From Geotrypetes seraphini (taxonomy: Eukaryota; Chordata; Amphibia; Gymnophiona; Dermophiidae), in NCBI RefSeq assembly GCF_902459505.1, contig NC_047096.1:3286001-3350000 (forward strand): a DNA stretch of 64,000 nucleotides, read 5' to 3'. The translations under genes were made by a program, and so were the position numbers. Below the pieces are notes generated by a model. That model was given only the letters and a program-made list of their open reading frames with translations. It made no database searches and was not told the DNA's origin. Positions 21,049-31,242 of this stretch are shown here, piece by piece. The first letter of the stretch is position 1. Each line of letters starts with the position of its first letter.

Positions 21049-21374
21049 TTCAAACCTTCTCATCTTAATTGTCAGGAGAGTGAATTTTTCACACTGATGA
21101 AAAATAAAAAGCAGATTCCTTCTTCAAGGCTTTATAAATAAGTAACAACACTTTAAAAGTAATTTTCTCACTAATTGGAAACCAATGCAATTGTTTAATA
21201 ACTGGAGTAATATGCTGAAATTGAAAACAACCAGAAACAAGAAACGCAGCAGTATTTTGAATGGTCTGCAATGATTTTATTAAACCAAGTCAAAGTCTTG
21301 GACAGCAGGGTAGAAAAGGTAATGAAAGTTCTTGCCATGTGATAGGTTCACTAGAAGTTTTGGACTTCAAATAT

Positions 21375-21520
21375 AGGCCCTTTTTTTTTTGCTAAGCCAC
21401 AGTAGAAGTTTATACAATGGCCTAGGGTGCTAAATGCGCCAACGGTAGTAGGAATTCTTTGAGCGTCAGAACATTTAGCGCTCTGGGCCACGGTAGAAAC
21501 TTCAACCACGGCCTAGTAAG
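21375..21520. repeat. Degraded MITE
   Basis: GCTAAGCCACAGTAGAAG... and ...GGCCACGGTAGAAACTTC with TTAGCGC blocks resemble the CCCCCTTTTACAAA-type MITE family at 24078, 26043, 38968 and 57366, but the ends are not clean. Confidence 0.45.
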
Positions 21521-21539
21521 GGGGAATGATTTAAAATAC

Positions 21540-21840
21540 CATTTCTATCCTTTCAAGGATTACAGTGGAAGAGGATGTTCAACTCCATGTACTACAAGTT
21601 CCTAGGACCACATTTTTGGAACAGTCTACCAGCCTACCTGCGACGGATTCCTGCACATTGCCTATTCAGGAAAAAACTAAAAACATTTCTCATCCCCCAG
21701 TAGACTCCACTCCATCCCAGCCTTCTTCATCTCACAGACTGCCATCCTATAGACTTATCTGACATTATTAATCTTGCTTCTCAACAACACTGTACCACAA
21801 ATGTAACCATCTTCCTGTAAGTTGTAATGATTCCCCGTTC
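21540..21840 (+). mobile_element. L2-like LINE C-terminal fragment
   Basis: Translation includes LGPHFWNSLPAYLRRIPAHC and FRKKLKTFLI, the WNSLP...FRK LKT end of L2-type ORF2. Confidence 0.7.
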
Positions 21841-22599
21841 AAAATTGTGAGATATAAGAAATTGCATTTGTCTCTTTATGGTTTGGAAGTCTTGAAGGTT
21901 GTTAGGTTGTAAGTTCAATTAGTCTTTATAGCAAATTTGTGGTTCTGTACTGCTTGGTACCATCTGGACTGAGCACACATTGATATATGGCCAGTATAGC
22001 ACTCACTAGTTGTGAGTTCAATTGTGATTCTTACACTTTGAATGGAAACTGTTGGTCAAACCCAGCCACCTTGACAAGTTTCAAGATTCCACAGTTTCAT
22101 GGATGCAAAAAATTTGTTTTTCAGAGTCCACTTTGTGGCATATTAGCTTTGGTGGAATTAGTAAATCAGTTGGGAGATGCTCTGGACTTGATGCCGAGAT
22201 TGTATTGCTCAAAATCTTTCCCTTTTCCTATCAATTTACTCTTGTACGTCTACGTGTGAATGACATGTTCTCTCATTTTCTCACTAGATAGTAATTTTAT
22301 TGTAAAGTATATCACCTTCATCCTAACAGGCCAAGTGATATATAATAAAGAAAATTGTTATTGCGTGGAAAAAGCAGTGTCTCCTACACCTTTCTAAATA
22401 TTTTTTTATCAAAGATGTGAAATCCTGTTTGGATACCAGGTGGCGCTCTGAGTCAGCTGTTTGTGAACACAGGATTCCACCCCTTCCATATATCCTTAGG
22501 AGCTTAGTGCTTGGAACTCACAGACCCATATCTGAGTGCAGCAGAGGAATTTGGACTTGCCTCAGAACAGGTGGAAATGTGTTCACGTCCTTCTCATGG

Positions 22600-22692
22600 G
22601 TTAATTTTTAAAGGGCTGCTATAACATTACTGTCTCTGTAGAGTGCTGTGTACATCTGCTATGTGCTCTACAAATGATTAATAGTCATTTCT
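22600..22692 (+). repeat. L2-like 3' tail
   Basis: GTAGAGTGCTGTGTACATCT then CTCTACAAATGATTAATAGTC, the RGTGCTGTGTA...CTATAAATGATAAATAGTAG tail type also seen at 50575-50690. Confidence 0.55.
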
Positions 22693-22699
22693 TACTACT

Positions 22700-24075
22700 G
22701 TCCTGCGCACCTGTCCATGCTATTTGTAGCCCGATCTTCTCTTCCTCTTTGCTCATGGTAACCATTATTCTCCACATTCCCATCAGGTTCTGCTATCAGC
22801 TTTATAATTCAGTGACTGTGGCATAGTGTCGTATGGCTGGGACATCTGAGACTTCAAACTTGAGACTTGATTGCACTGGCGTTTATGTTGCATATGAAAA
22901 CCAGACACGTCGAAAAATGGCTCCATGCCCAAATAAAATGATCTAGTTCCAGCCCTTTGACATCCTCATTCATACTTTGACACTAGAAAAATCAGACTGT
23001 GCTGCTTATAGATCTACTCCTGTACTGCAGAGATGATGATCCCCCCACACCCCAGACTCCTGTACTTTAAGACCACTGAAGGTCACAAGTACTGTGGATT
23101 TAGAGATCTGGACATGCAACAGAAAAGGTGCCAGAGCTTCGTACGTCCCATCCTATTAATCCAGGAGCTCCTCTGAGAACATCCTTCTACACCCAGTATG
23201 GCAACAATGTGCAACCATATAACTGTGAGAGCAGGAAGGACGTAGAACAAGAAAAATAATGTTTGCTGAGATCTGGTCATTTATCCTGTGGCTCCGGTTA
23301 TGTAATGCACCATTATGCAATCATTTTATCTGCAGACAGGTACGACGGTGTAGAAAGAAGCCTGCCATCTTGTCAGGGTGAAGAATGGTTTCCTCCCCTC
23401 CCCTCGGGGTGGGGGTGGGTGGCTGTATTTAGGACCTCCCTGAAATCAGTAGTTGATGTACAAATACATCTTCAGACTTTGTGCCTTCATAGTGGCTCTT
23501 TTATTCAATCTCTGCATTAGGAATTTTGCTGTAGTTCCTCTGGAACGTTTCTGCTCTTATAAGTCCATCTCATTACATCTGAGTCTCCAGGCATAACTGC
23601 ACAATGTTTCAGTTCCTTCTTCCACCCCCCCCCCCTTCCCTAGTGCCATACTCGTGCATGGCCCAGTTCTTCTGGTAATTGAACCCCTCTGACTACTTCT
23701 AGTGTTTTTTGGGGCAATGGAGAGGTCACAAGGAGCTTTAGTGGAATAAAACCCAATTCCCTAGGATCCCAGCTCACTGCGCAAACCATTAGCAAACTCC
23801 TGTACTCCTTAGGCCTGGTTCCACCTGCGAGATTTTTTTCTAAACTTTTGGGAAGTCCATGAAGAGGCCACAGAGATGGCTGGCTCCTAGCCCAGCAGAA
23901 AAGACTATGCAGCTCTAATGTCTAGAATACTTTGCAGCATCTCCAGTGCACAAGGGACAAATTGGGGGTTATCACAGGAATTCCCTTAGGAGCTGTCAGC
24001 AAAAGCAGGGCCAGAAATTTGGCACTATTAGCTGGGCCTCTGATCAAATCAAGAGAGATGCACATTTTCACCAAA
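22700..24075. other. Unassigned intergenic stretch
   Basis: No gene or classified repeat; poly-C run at about 23625-23637. Confidence 0.4.
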
Positions 24076-24077
24076 TC

Positions 24078-24215
24078 TACCCCCCTGCCCCCCTTTTTAC
24101 AAAAGAACAGCGTGGTTTTTAAGGACGGCCATGGCGGTAACAGTTCCTACGCTGATAGGAATTCTATGAACCGCCACAGCCAGCGCTAAAAACTATGCTA
24201 CACTTTTGTGGCTAA
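24078..24215. mobile_element. Short MITE (CCCCCTTTTTACAAA family)
   Basis: About 140 bases with inverted outer parts: TTTTTACAAAAGAACAGCGTGG opens (kept short: CCCCTTTTTACAAAAG) and GCTAAAAACTATGCTACAC closes. Internal GGTAACAGTTCCTACG and AGGAATTCTATGAACCGC. Right end is diverged. Confidence 0.65.
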
Positions 24216-24654
24216 TGTTAGTTGTAGGAAATACGCAATGGGAAAGTCTCTTTCAAAACATTAGGTTGTTTGTTTTTTTTAAATGCTTCCCTTTGCTTGC
24301 TTCTTGGCATGAATACATCCTGGTCACAGTCAGAGACTGCTCCAGAAACAACAGACACTAGTCCGTCTCCCACAGCTGTACCTGGTTTATAACCTTTGAT
24401 AACTTCCTCAGCATGTTACTGACAGGGGAGTCCTTGCTGGTAACACTTTCAGCCATAAACCCCCCCATATTCAACATATGATCTACTTTAGACAAAACCT
24501 CCAAAAGCCCTTTAAATCTCTATGGACTCTGGGGTAGTTACCACAGTGGCCCACACTATCAGGCTTTATTAAAAGAGGGGGGTTAATGTTTTCACTCAGT
24601 AAATCTGTTTTTACCAGATCCAAAAGCAGCAGGAGCAACACATTGCATGGATAA

Positions 24655-24785
24655 AACCAGAACGTACGCAGGTAAGGCTAGTCTCGGGGCTCTGATCTTT
24701 GACCTGGGGGCCGCCACGTGAGCGGACTACTGGGCACGATGGACCACTGGTCTGACCCTGCAGCAGCAATTCTTATGTTCTTATG
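24655..24785 (+). mobile_element. CR1-like LINE 3' end, short
   Basis: ACGTACGCAGGTAAGGC through GGACTACTGGGCACGATGG to CAGCAATTCTTATGTTCTTA. Only the last 130 bases of the element are present. Confidence 0.8.
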
Positions 24786-24789
24786 GAAG

Positions 24790-26035
24790 GATGAGAGTCA
24801 ATAATCCAGCCACAGGTGTAAAGTTCACTTTATTGATAGTAGCACAGTGAGGACTCAAAACTCGACACTGACAGTGTTTTGGCATCTGTGCCTTTGTCAA
24901 AAGTTTCAACATAAATAGAGCATTCAACACAGGTCAAATTTAGAAGCGAGCAGGAAAATACAAGGGTGTCCAAAGCGAAGCTGTGGGTCACGAGTGGCTG
25001 AATTATTGACATCTCATCTTCACAACTCCTTTGTTGTGCCTTGATTGTCTCATCGTTGAGGCCTCCTTGGGCTTCCTTTTTGGTGTCTAAAACCTTTTTT
25101 GGCCAGCATCTCCCACCCACCATTTTGAATTTCCAGTCAGAATTGGCCTCGGTTGAGTCTTCATTGGCAGCTAGCTCCACTCCCCTCCTCTGTATCTGTG
25201 CTGCCTACCCATGGTTCTTGCAGTTACCGCAACCTCTGCAATCACAATTCATACACCAGTTTCTCCTACAACCCTGGTTCAAGGGCTGGGATTCCTCCTC
25301 TCAGGGGCTCCAGGATCCCAGGCACCTCAAGAAGCAGAAGCTGATCTTGGGAATCAATAACAGCCTGGCCTGGACAATGGAGTGCTTTGATTTGAACTAT
25401 GCTGCTCCATCTTGGCACAAAGCATCTACCAGAGGATTCCCGTGTATTAATTCTGAAGCTTTTAGAGCTGTTTGACAGCTTCTGCGACAATGCTGGTATT
25501 GTAAGAGATGCTCCGGGAATTTAAACGTGGAAGATTTTGGTCCTGTGAAACCTGAGGAAATGTTTCTGTCACAGCAAGTTCAGGAACTTACAGTACACGT
25601 AGGCAAAAGGCAGTGCCTCTGTCTCCTCTACGGTTTCTTGAGTGTTGCACAATTTTGCTCTTGGAAAATCACCAAAGGCCTCTTTTGATTTCTTTGTGTT
25701 CCTGTTACTCTCTTCCAGATAGGATCCTGGAACTCGCTTCTGCCGTGTTTACACTTTCTGTGCAGTTTGGTAGCATGAGAGGTGGCCTTTCTTTCTTTGA
25801 GCCCTTGCTCCAGTGAAAAACTGCACACATGAGGACCACAACCTCCGAGTGGTCACAGGCTTCTGCCCCGACAGAAAGAGGGGGATGAGGAGGGAGAAAG
25901 GAGATTAGCAATGAGTGAGTCAGGCCACAAAGAAGCCTGAGATGGGGTTCAAGAGAAAGGGAGACCTGGGTGAGGCGGCTTAGAGACAGCTAAGGATATG
26001 AGGGTGACAACAATATGATGGATATAATTAGAAAC
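24790..26035. other. Unassigned intergenic stretch with a 144-codon open frame
   Basis: A plus-strand frame at 25041-25475 has no recognisable domain or codon signature, and overlapping minus frames are equally open. An interspersed-repeat-like start (GGACTCAAAACTCGACACTG at 24852) was not classified. Confidence 0.35.
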
Positions 26036-26042
26036 CCTGCAC

Positions 26043-26200
26043 AAAAAATTAACCCCCACTCTTTTTTTTTTTTTTTTTTTACAAAATCAGTGTGGTTTTT
26101 AGTGTTTTCTGCAATGGTAATAGCTGCAACTCTCATCGTCAGAACTGTTACCACCGCAGCTGGCACTAAAATCCATGCTATGGTTTGTAAAGGGGGTAAA
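26043..26200. mobile_element. Short MITE (CCCCCTTTTACAAA family)
   Basis: ACCCCCACTC(T)n ACAAAATCAGTGTGG opens and GGTTTGTAAAGGGGGT closes; the T run is expanded to 20. Internal GGTAATAGCTGC / GTTACCACCGCAG are complementary in part. Confidence 0.7.
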
Positions 26201-26499
26201 TGATAAATCATTTAATGGTTAATACATAGAAAGAAAAGAAAAAGATGATACCATTTTTTATTGAACTAAGTACATTGTTTTCACTAGCTTTCAGAGGCCA
26301 GAACCTTCTTCCACAAGTCAGGGCAATATAAATGAATCATCTTATTATTTTTTCTTTTGGTTTATTTATTTTTTCTGTCTATTAACGTGGACTAACAAGG
26401 CAACCAAACTATGCTATCAAAATTAAAGACAGCAATAATATTGTGCTGTACGAAAAAATTAAGTCTGCAGGACTTTGCAGAATTTTAAAGATTGTAAAA

Positions 26500-26830
26500 G
26501 CTGGTGGCGAAGGTATGTATGGTTGATGTCAGCATAGAGGTGGATAGCACAAAGATAGGGGGAGATACTAGACAGCTTCTGGGAGGGGGAAGAAAGGGAC
26601 ATGGGAGGGAGGTAGTCCTACTAGCACAAAGAGAAAGGAAGACTCTAGACTTCTGGAGGGGTAGAAATGAGGAGAGAAAAAGGAAGTTGCTGAATATTGG
26701 AGGTGGAAGTAGGCCCTAGAGCAGGAAGAGGAGAGGAGATATTGGACAGCTGATGGGAGGGGAGAGAAAGGGAGATGCTGGACATGGGAAGGGGAAGGTC
26801 TTAAGCTGTCTTGGGGGAAGGGGAGAGTTG
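26500..26830. repeat. Purine-rich repeat
   Basis: Strong G/A bias with GGGAGATGCTGGACATGG-like units. Related stretches occur at 48180-48505 and 56880-57345, and a pyrimidine-rich counterpart at 39290-39600. Confidence 0.5.
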
Positions 26831-26849
26831 CATGGCTGAAGGTTGGCCT

Positions 26850-28185
26850 AAGGATTTGCATTCTCCAAATTCACTGTGCCCTTCTATTGGTTACACCAGC
26901 ATCCTGCAAACTTTTCGGCATCGGGGCACACTAAACTTGGTGCCTCGGCCGGAAGACACCTGGAAGTGCACGTACATTGATGTGATGATGTCTTGGGCCC
27001 AATCCTTTTCAACATATTCTTAGGGGACCTAACTCAGGGGCTTCAAGGTAAAATAACATTATTCGCTGATAACGCCAAACTATGTAACATAGTAAGTAAA
27101 TACAATCTGTCCGACAGTATGACACAGGACCTGCTTTTGTTGGAACATTGGTCCTCAACCTGGCAGCTGGGCTTCAACGCCAAAAAATGTAAGGTCATGC
27201 GCATTGGCAGCAAAAATCCGTGCAGAACTTACACCTTGAATGGTGAGACCTTAGCTAGGACTACAGCAGAACGAGATTTAGGAGTTATCATTAGTGAAGA
27301 CATGAAAACTGCCAATCAAGTTGAGAAGGCTTCATCCAAAGCAAGACAAATGTTGGGTTGTATCCGCAGAAGTTTCATCAGCCGGAAGCCCGAGGTCATA
27401 ATGCCATTGTACAGAGCCATGGTGAGACCTCATCTGGAATACTGTGTACAATTCTGGAGGCCACATTACCGTAAAGATGTGCTGAGAGTCGAGTCGGTTC
27501 AACGGATGGCCACCAAGATGGTCTCGGGGCTCAGGGATCTCGCATATGAGGAGAGGCTGAATATATTGCGGCTATACTCTCTCGAAGAACGTAGGGAGAG
27601 AGGAGACATGATTGAGACTTTTAAATATATCACCAGTTGCATCGAGGTGGAAGATATCATCTTCTTTCTCAAAGGACCCTCGGCCACAAGAGGGCATCCG
27701 CTAAAACTTAGGGGTGGGAGATTTCATGGCGACACCACGAAGTATTTCTTCACTGAAAGAGTGGTTGCTCATTGGAATGAACTACCGGTGCAGGTAATCG
27801 AGGCCAGCGGCATTCCTGATTTTAAGAGTAGATGGGATGCCCATGTGGGATCTCTAAGAGGGCAGGGTTAAGGGGATGGGTCATTAGGGGAGGGATGGGT
27901 TAAGGGATGGGTCATTAGGGGAGGGATCTCTAGGAGGGTAGAATTAGGGGGGGGGGGTGAGTAGAGTGGGAAGACTTGATGGGCTATGGCCCTTTTCTGC
28001 CATCATTTTCTATGTTTCTATGATGTCATCACATCAACATCCATACATGCGCGGAGGCCCTCCAGCTGGTCCCTGAACCTGTCCCTTTGCTGGTGGGGGA
28101 GAAGAGGAGAGTCATCAGTACCAGCTGACAGCCTACTGGATGTGCCTCTAGAGAATGCAAATCCTAGGCCAACCTTCTGTGTTTG
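26850..28185. mobile_element. Palindromic MITE split by a CR1 LINE
   Basis: GGCCTAAGGATTTGCATTCTC at 26854 mirrors GAGAATGCAAATCCTAGGCC at 28152 (each under 22 bases, differing by one), and CATTGATGTGATGATGTC at the left junction pairs with GATGTCATCACATCAAC at the right. The LINE occupies the centre, flanked by ATGATGTC on both sides. Confidence 0.65.
26992..28022 (+). mobile_element. CR1-like LINE (TTTCTATG subfamily), 5'-truncated, long intact frame
   Basis: A continuous 292-codon frame carries the reverse-transcriptase C-terminal region: GPILFNIFLGDLTQGLQ, ITLFADNAKL (the catalytic FADD is FADN here), [42 protein letters not shown] and GDMIETFKYITS. The 3' end is GATGGGCTATGGCCCTTTTC, then TTTCTATGTTTCTATG. 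The second catalytic Asp is changed to Asn, so it is inactive even apart from truncation. Confidence 0.88.
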
Positions 28186-28302
28186 TGGTCATAGTTGCAT
28201 GAGTTTTAAAAGTAAATGCACACGTTCACTGAAGGGTGCCGGATTTTCCCTCAAGAACATTTAATGGTAAAAATTAACAAGGCGTAACACCTGAACTAGT
28301 AT

Positions 28303-30040
28303 TAAACATAGAAACATGATGGCAGATAAAGGCCAAATGGCCCATCCACAACATCCACTATCTCCTCCTCTCCCTATTGGCTAAGGCTCTTAACATTTGC
28401 ATCTCCTCCTCCTATAGGCTAAGGCTCTTTACACCTGTATTGTGAGGTCATAGAGCTGCCCATCCGCAGTAACCATGATCTCTTTCTCTCTCTGAGAGAT
28501 CCCACATGCCTATCTCAGGCCCTTTTGAATTCAGACACAGTCTCTGTCTCCACCACCTCTTCTGAGAGACTGTTCCATGCATCTACCAGCATTTCTGTAA
28601 AAAAGTATTTCCTTAGATTAAGACGGAGCCTATCACCCCTTAACTTCATCCTATGCCCTCTCATTGCAGAGTTTCCTTTCAAATGAAAGAGACTCGACAT
28701 TTACATTATGTAGGTATTTAAATGTCTCTATCATATCTCCCCTTTCCCGCCTTTCCTCCAAAGTATACAGATTGAGATCTTTAAGTCTGTCCCCTACGCC
28801 TTATCAGAAAGACCACACACCAAACCGCGTCGAGCTCTACGAACATGAAGATGATGCGGTATACAAACCTAAGGATTAGATTAGATTAGTAGCCTTCCTC
28901 TGGACCGACTCCATCCTTTCTATATCTTTTTGAAGGTCTCCAGAATTGTACACAATATTCTGAATGAGGTCTCACCATAGTCTTATACAGGGGCATCAAT
29001 ACCTCCTTTTTCTACTGGCCATACTTCTCCCTAAGCAACCTAGCATCCTTCTAGCTTTCGCCATCACCTTTTCAACCTGTTTGGTCACCTAAAAATCATC
29101 ACATACAAATCACACCCAAGTCCCGCTCTTCCGTCTTGCACATAAGTTTTTCACCCCCAAACTATACCGTTCCCTTGGGTTTTTGCAGCCCAAATGCATG
29201 ACATTGCATGTCTTAGCATTACATTTTAGCTCCCAAATTTCAGACCATTCTTCAAGCTTAGCCAGGTCTTTCTTCATATTATTCACATCAACTGACGTGT
29301 CTATTCTATTGCAGATTTTGGTATCATCTGGAAAGAGGCAAATCTTACCCGACAACCCTTCAGCAAAATCATTTACAAAAATGTTAAAAAGAACAGAACT
29401 TTGAGGCACACCACTGGTAACATCCCTTTCCTCAGAGCGATCTCCATTGATCACTACCCTCTGTCGCTTTCAACCAGTTCCCGTCACTTTGGAACCCATC
29501 CTAAGGGCACTCGGTTTATTTATTAGACATCTGTGTGGAACACTGTCAAAGGCTTTACTAAAATCTAAATGCACCACATCCTCTATCCAATTCTCTGGTC
29601 ACCCAGTCAAATAAATTGATCAGATTTATCTGACAAAACCTACCTCTAGTGAATCCATGTTGCCTCCAGTCCTGTAATCCACAGATTTCCAGAAATTTCA
29701 CCATTCTCTGTTTTAAAAACGTTTCCATTAATTTGCTTACCACAGAAGTCAGACTTATTACTGGCCTGTTAATTCCCTACTTCTTCCTTTCTTCCACTTT
29801 TGTGGAGAGGGACCACATCCGCCCTTCTCCAGTCCTCCGATACCACTCCCGACTCTAGAGACTCATTGAAAAGGTCAATCAGTGGAGCCACGAGAACTTC
29901 CCTAAGTTCCTTCAGCACCCTCGGATGTACACTGGCCCCATCTACCTTTATTTTAGCTAGCTCCTCATGAACACAATCCTCTGAAAATCCATCAGGGCCT
30001 ATTACTCCTCCATCCCTATTCACATTTTGTTAAACACAAA
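28303..30040 (-). mobile_element. CR1-like LINE, minus strand, long but broken
   Basis: Minus-strand blocks in order from the 5' side: HPRVLKELREVLVAPLIDLF...DWRRADVVPLHKSG (29769-30023), MVSKLMETFLKQRMVKFLE..QHGFTRGR (29558-29743), VTSGVPQSSVLFNIFVNDFA (29110-29454), KGNSAMRGHRMKLRGDRLRL (28515-28700). At least four frame breaks. An L2-like tail is inserted at about 28825-28889. Confidence 0.85.
28825..28889 (+). mobile_element. L2-like LINE 3' tail inserted in the CR1
   Basis: GATGATGCGGTATACAAACC then AAGGATTAGATTAGATTAG. Same tail as the element ending at 18540. It interrupts the CR1 text between CACACACC and TAGCCTTCCTCTGG. Confidence 0.75.
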
Positions 30041-30159
30041 TCAGGCAGGATTTACTGAAACTGCAGAAATATGTACAAATAGATTTGTACTGTAGAGAAA
30101 AAGAGAGTGAGTGGAAACCTTCTGGCAGCAACCTCCCAAAAAGTCAGCTCAGACAGAGA

Positions 30160-30595
30160 AACATGGAAACATGATGGCAGATAAAGGCCAAATGGTCCAT
30201 CCGCAGCATCCACTATCTTCTCCTCTCCCTATTGGCTAAGGCTCTTAACATTTGCATCTCCTTTTCCTATAGGTCAAGGCTCTTTAGACCTGCATTGTGA
30301 GGTCATAGAGCGTTATGCTTATAGAACAGGGGTAGGGAACTCCGGTCCTCGAGAGCCGTATTCCAGTTGGGTTTTCAGGATTTCCCCAATGAATATGCAT
30401 TGAAAGCAGTGCATGCAAATAGATCTCATGCATATTCATTGGAGAAATCCTGAAAACCCGACTGGAATATGGCTCTCGAGGACCGAAGTGCCCTACCCCT
30501 GTTATAGAAACATGATGGCAGATAAAGGCCAAATGGCCCAGCCAGTCTGCCCATCTGCAGCAACCACTCATATGTCCTCCACTTTGTAGACAGGA
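30160..30595 (-). mobile_element. CR1-like LINE 3' end, minus strand, split by a MITE
   Basis: AACATGGAAACATGATGGC / AGATAAAGGCCAAATGG at 30165 and again at 30507 flank the MITE at 30327-30501; these are two overlapping 3' ends of the TTTCTATG subfamily. Confidence 0.7.
30327..30501. mobile_element. hAT-type palindromic MITE with perfect 8-bp target duplication
   Basis: Ends CAGGGGTAGGGAACTCC / GCCCTACCCCTG, target TTATAGAA on both sides (30319-30326, 30502-30509). Confidence 0.92.
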
Positions 30596-30599
30596 CCTG

Positions 30600-31242
30600 G
30601 TGTACAGCCCAGAAAATAATTACAGAACAAGGACGATTGGGTTAGTCCACATCAACTTGAAAATCAATAAAACAAACAAACAGAGGAGGAAGTTGTACTA
30701 AGGAATAGAAATTCATGCATTGTATCAGTTGCAAATGGGGCCATTGAGTTCCAAAATAATACCAGAAGCAAGTTTTACTGTACAGTAAGATGTCTCCTTG
30801 AGCTTTGAGGCTGGATATATGAAACCTCTCCCATGTAAAAATGAGGTGGGATAAAACCCCTCTCCGATCTTGTCTTATTCTGGTTAAAAGTGCAAATTAT
30901 TGAACTTTCCAACTGCATGAGCACCCTTTACCCTCTGTTCCAGAGTTACTCTAGGAACCCAGGTTCCACTGACCACAGAAAAGGATGGATGACATCAAAC
31001 CCCAGCAAAATTGCCCTCTCTCCTTTAACATTAAGGTGGGAGGTGTTACCTAAATGTTCCTTTAAGTGAAATTAAAAAAAAAAAAAAAAAAAAAAGTTAC
31101 AGGAGCTAGTGTGGTGGCTGAATGGCTGCCTAGTGCCATGCTGAGGCCTGCCTTTGAGTCACAAAACCAATCTAACCACAGAAAAGGATGCTGAGGCCCT
31201 TGCAGTCTCTGCCTCATTTACCCCTGGTTCAGTACCACAGGC
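30600..31242. other. Unassigned intergenic stretch with a 24-base A tract
   Basis: Poly-A at about 31073-31096; nothing else recognised. Confidence 0.4.

Larger units (their letters stand above)
20160..21300 (-). mobile_element. L2-like LINE 3' part, minus orientation, interrupted
   Basis: Minus-strand peptides IQNTAAFLVSGCFQFQHITP and QLHWFPISEKITFKVLLLIY (21089-21271) and SPMAWNKLPTDMRK (about 20690) are L2 ORF2 C-terminal blocks. It is split by the plus-strand L2 tail at 20762-21048 and by a MITE. Confidence 0.75.

Noticed and set aside
25041-25475. 144-codon plus-strand frame
   Set aside because: No recognisable family, no splice or promoter context, and equally long frames overlap it on the other strand.
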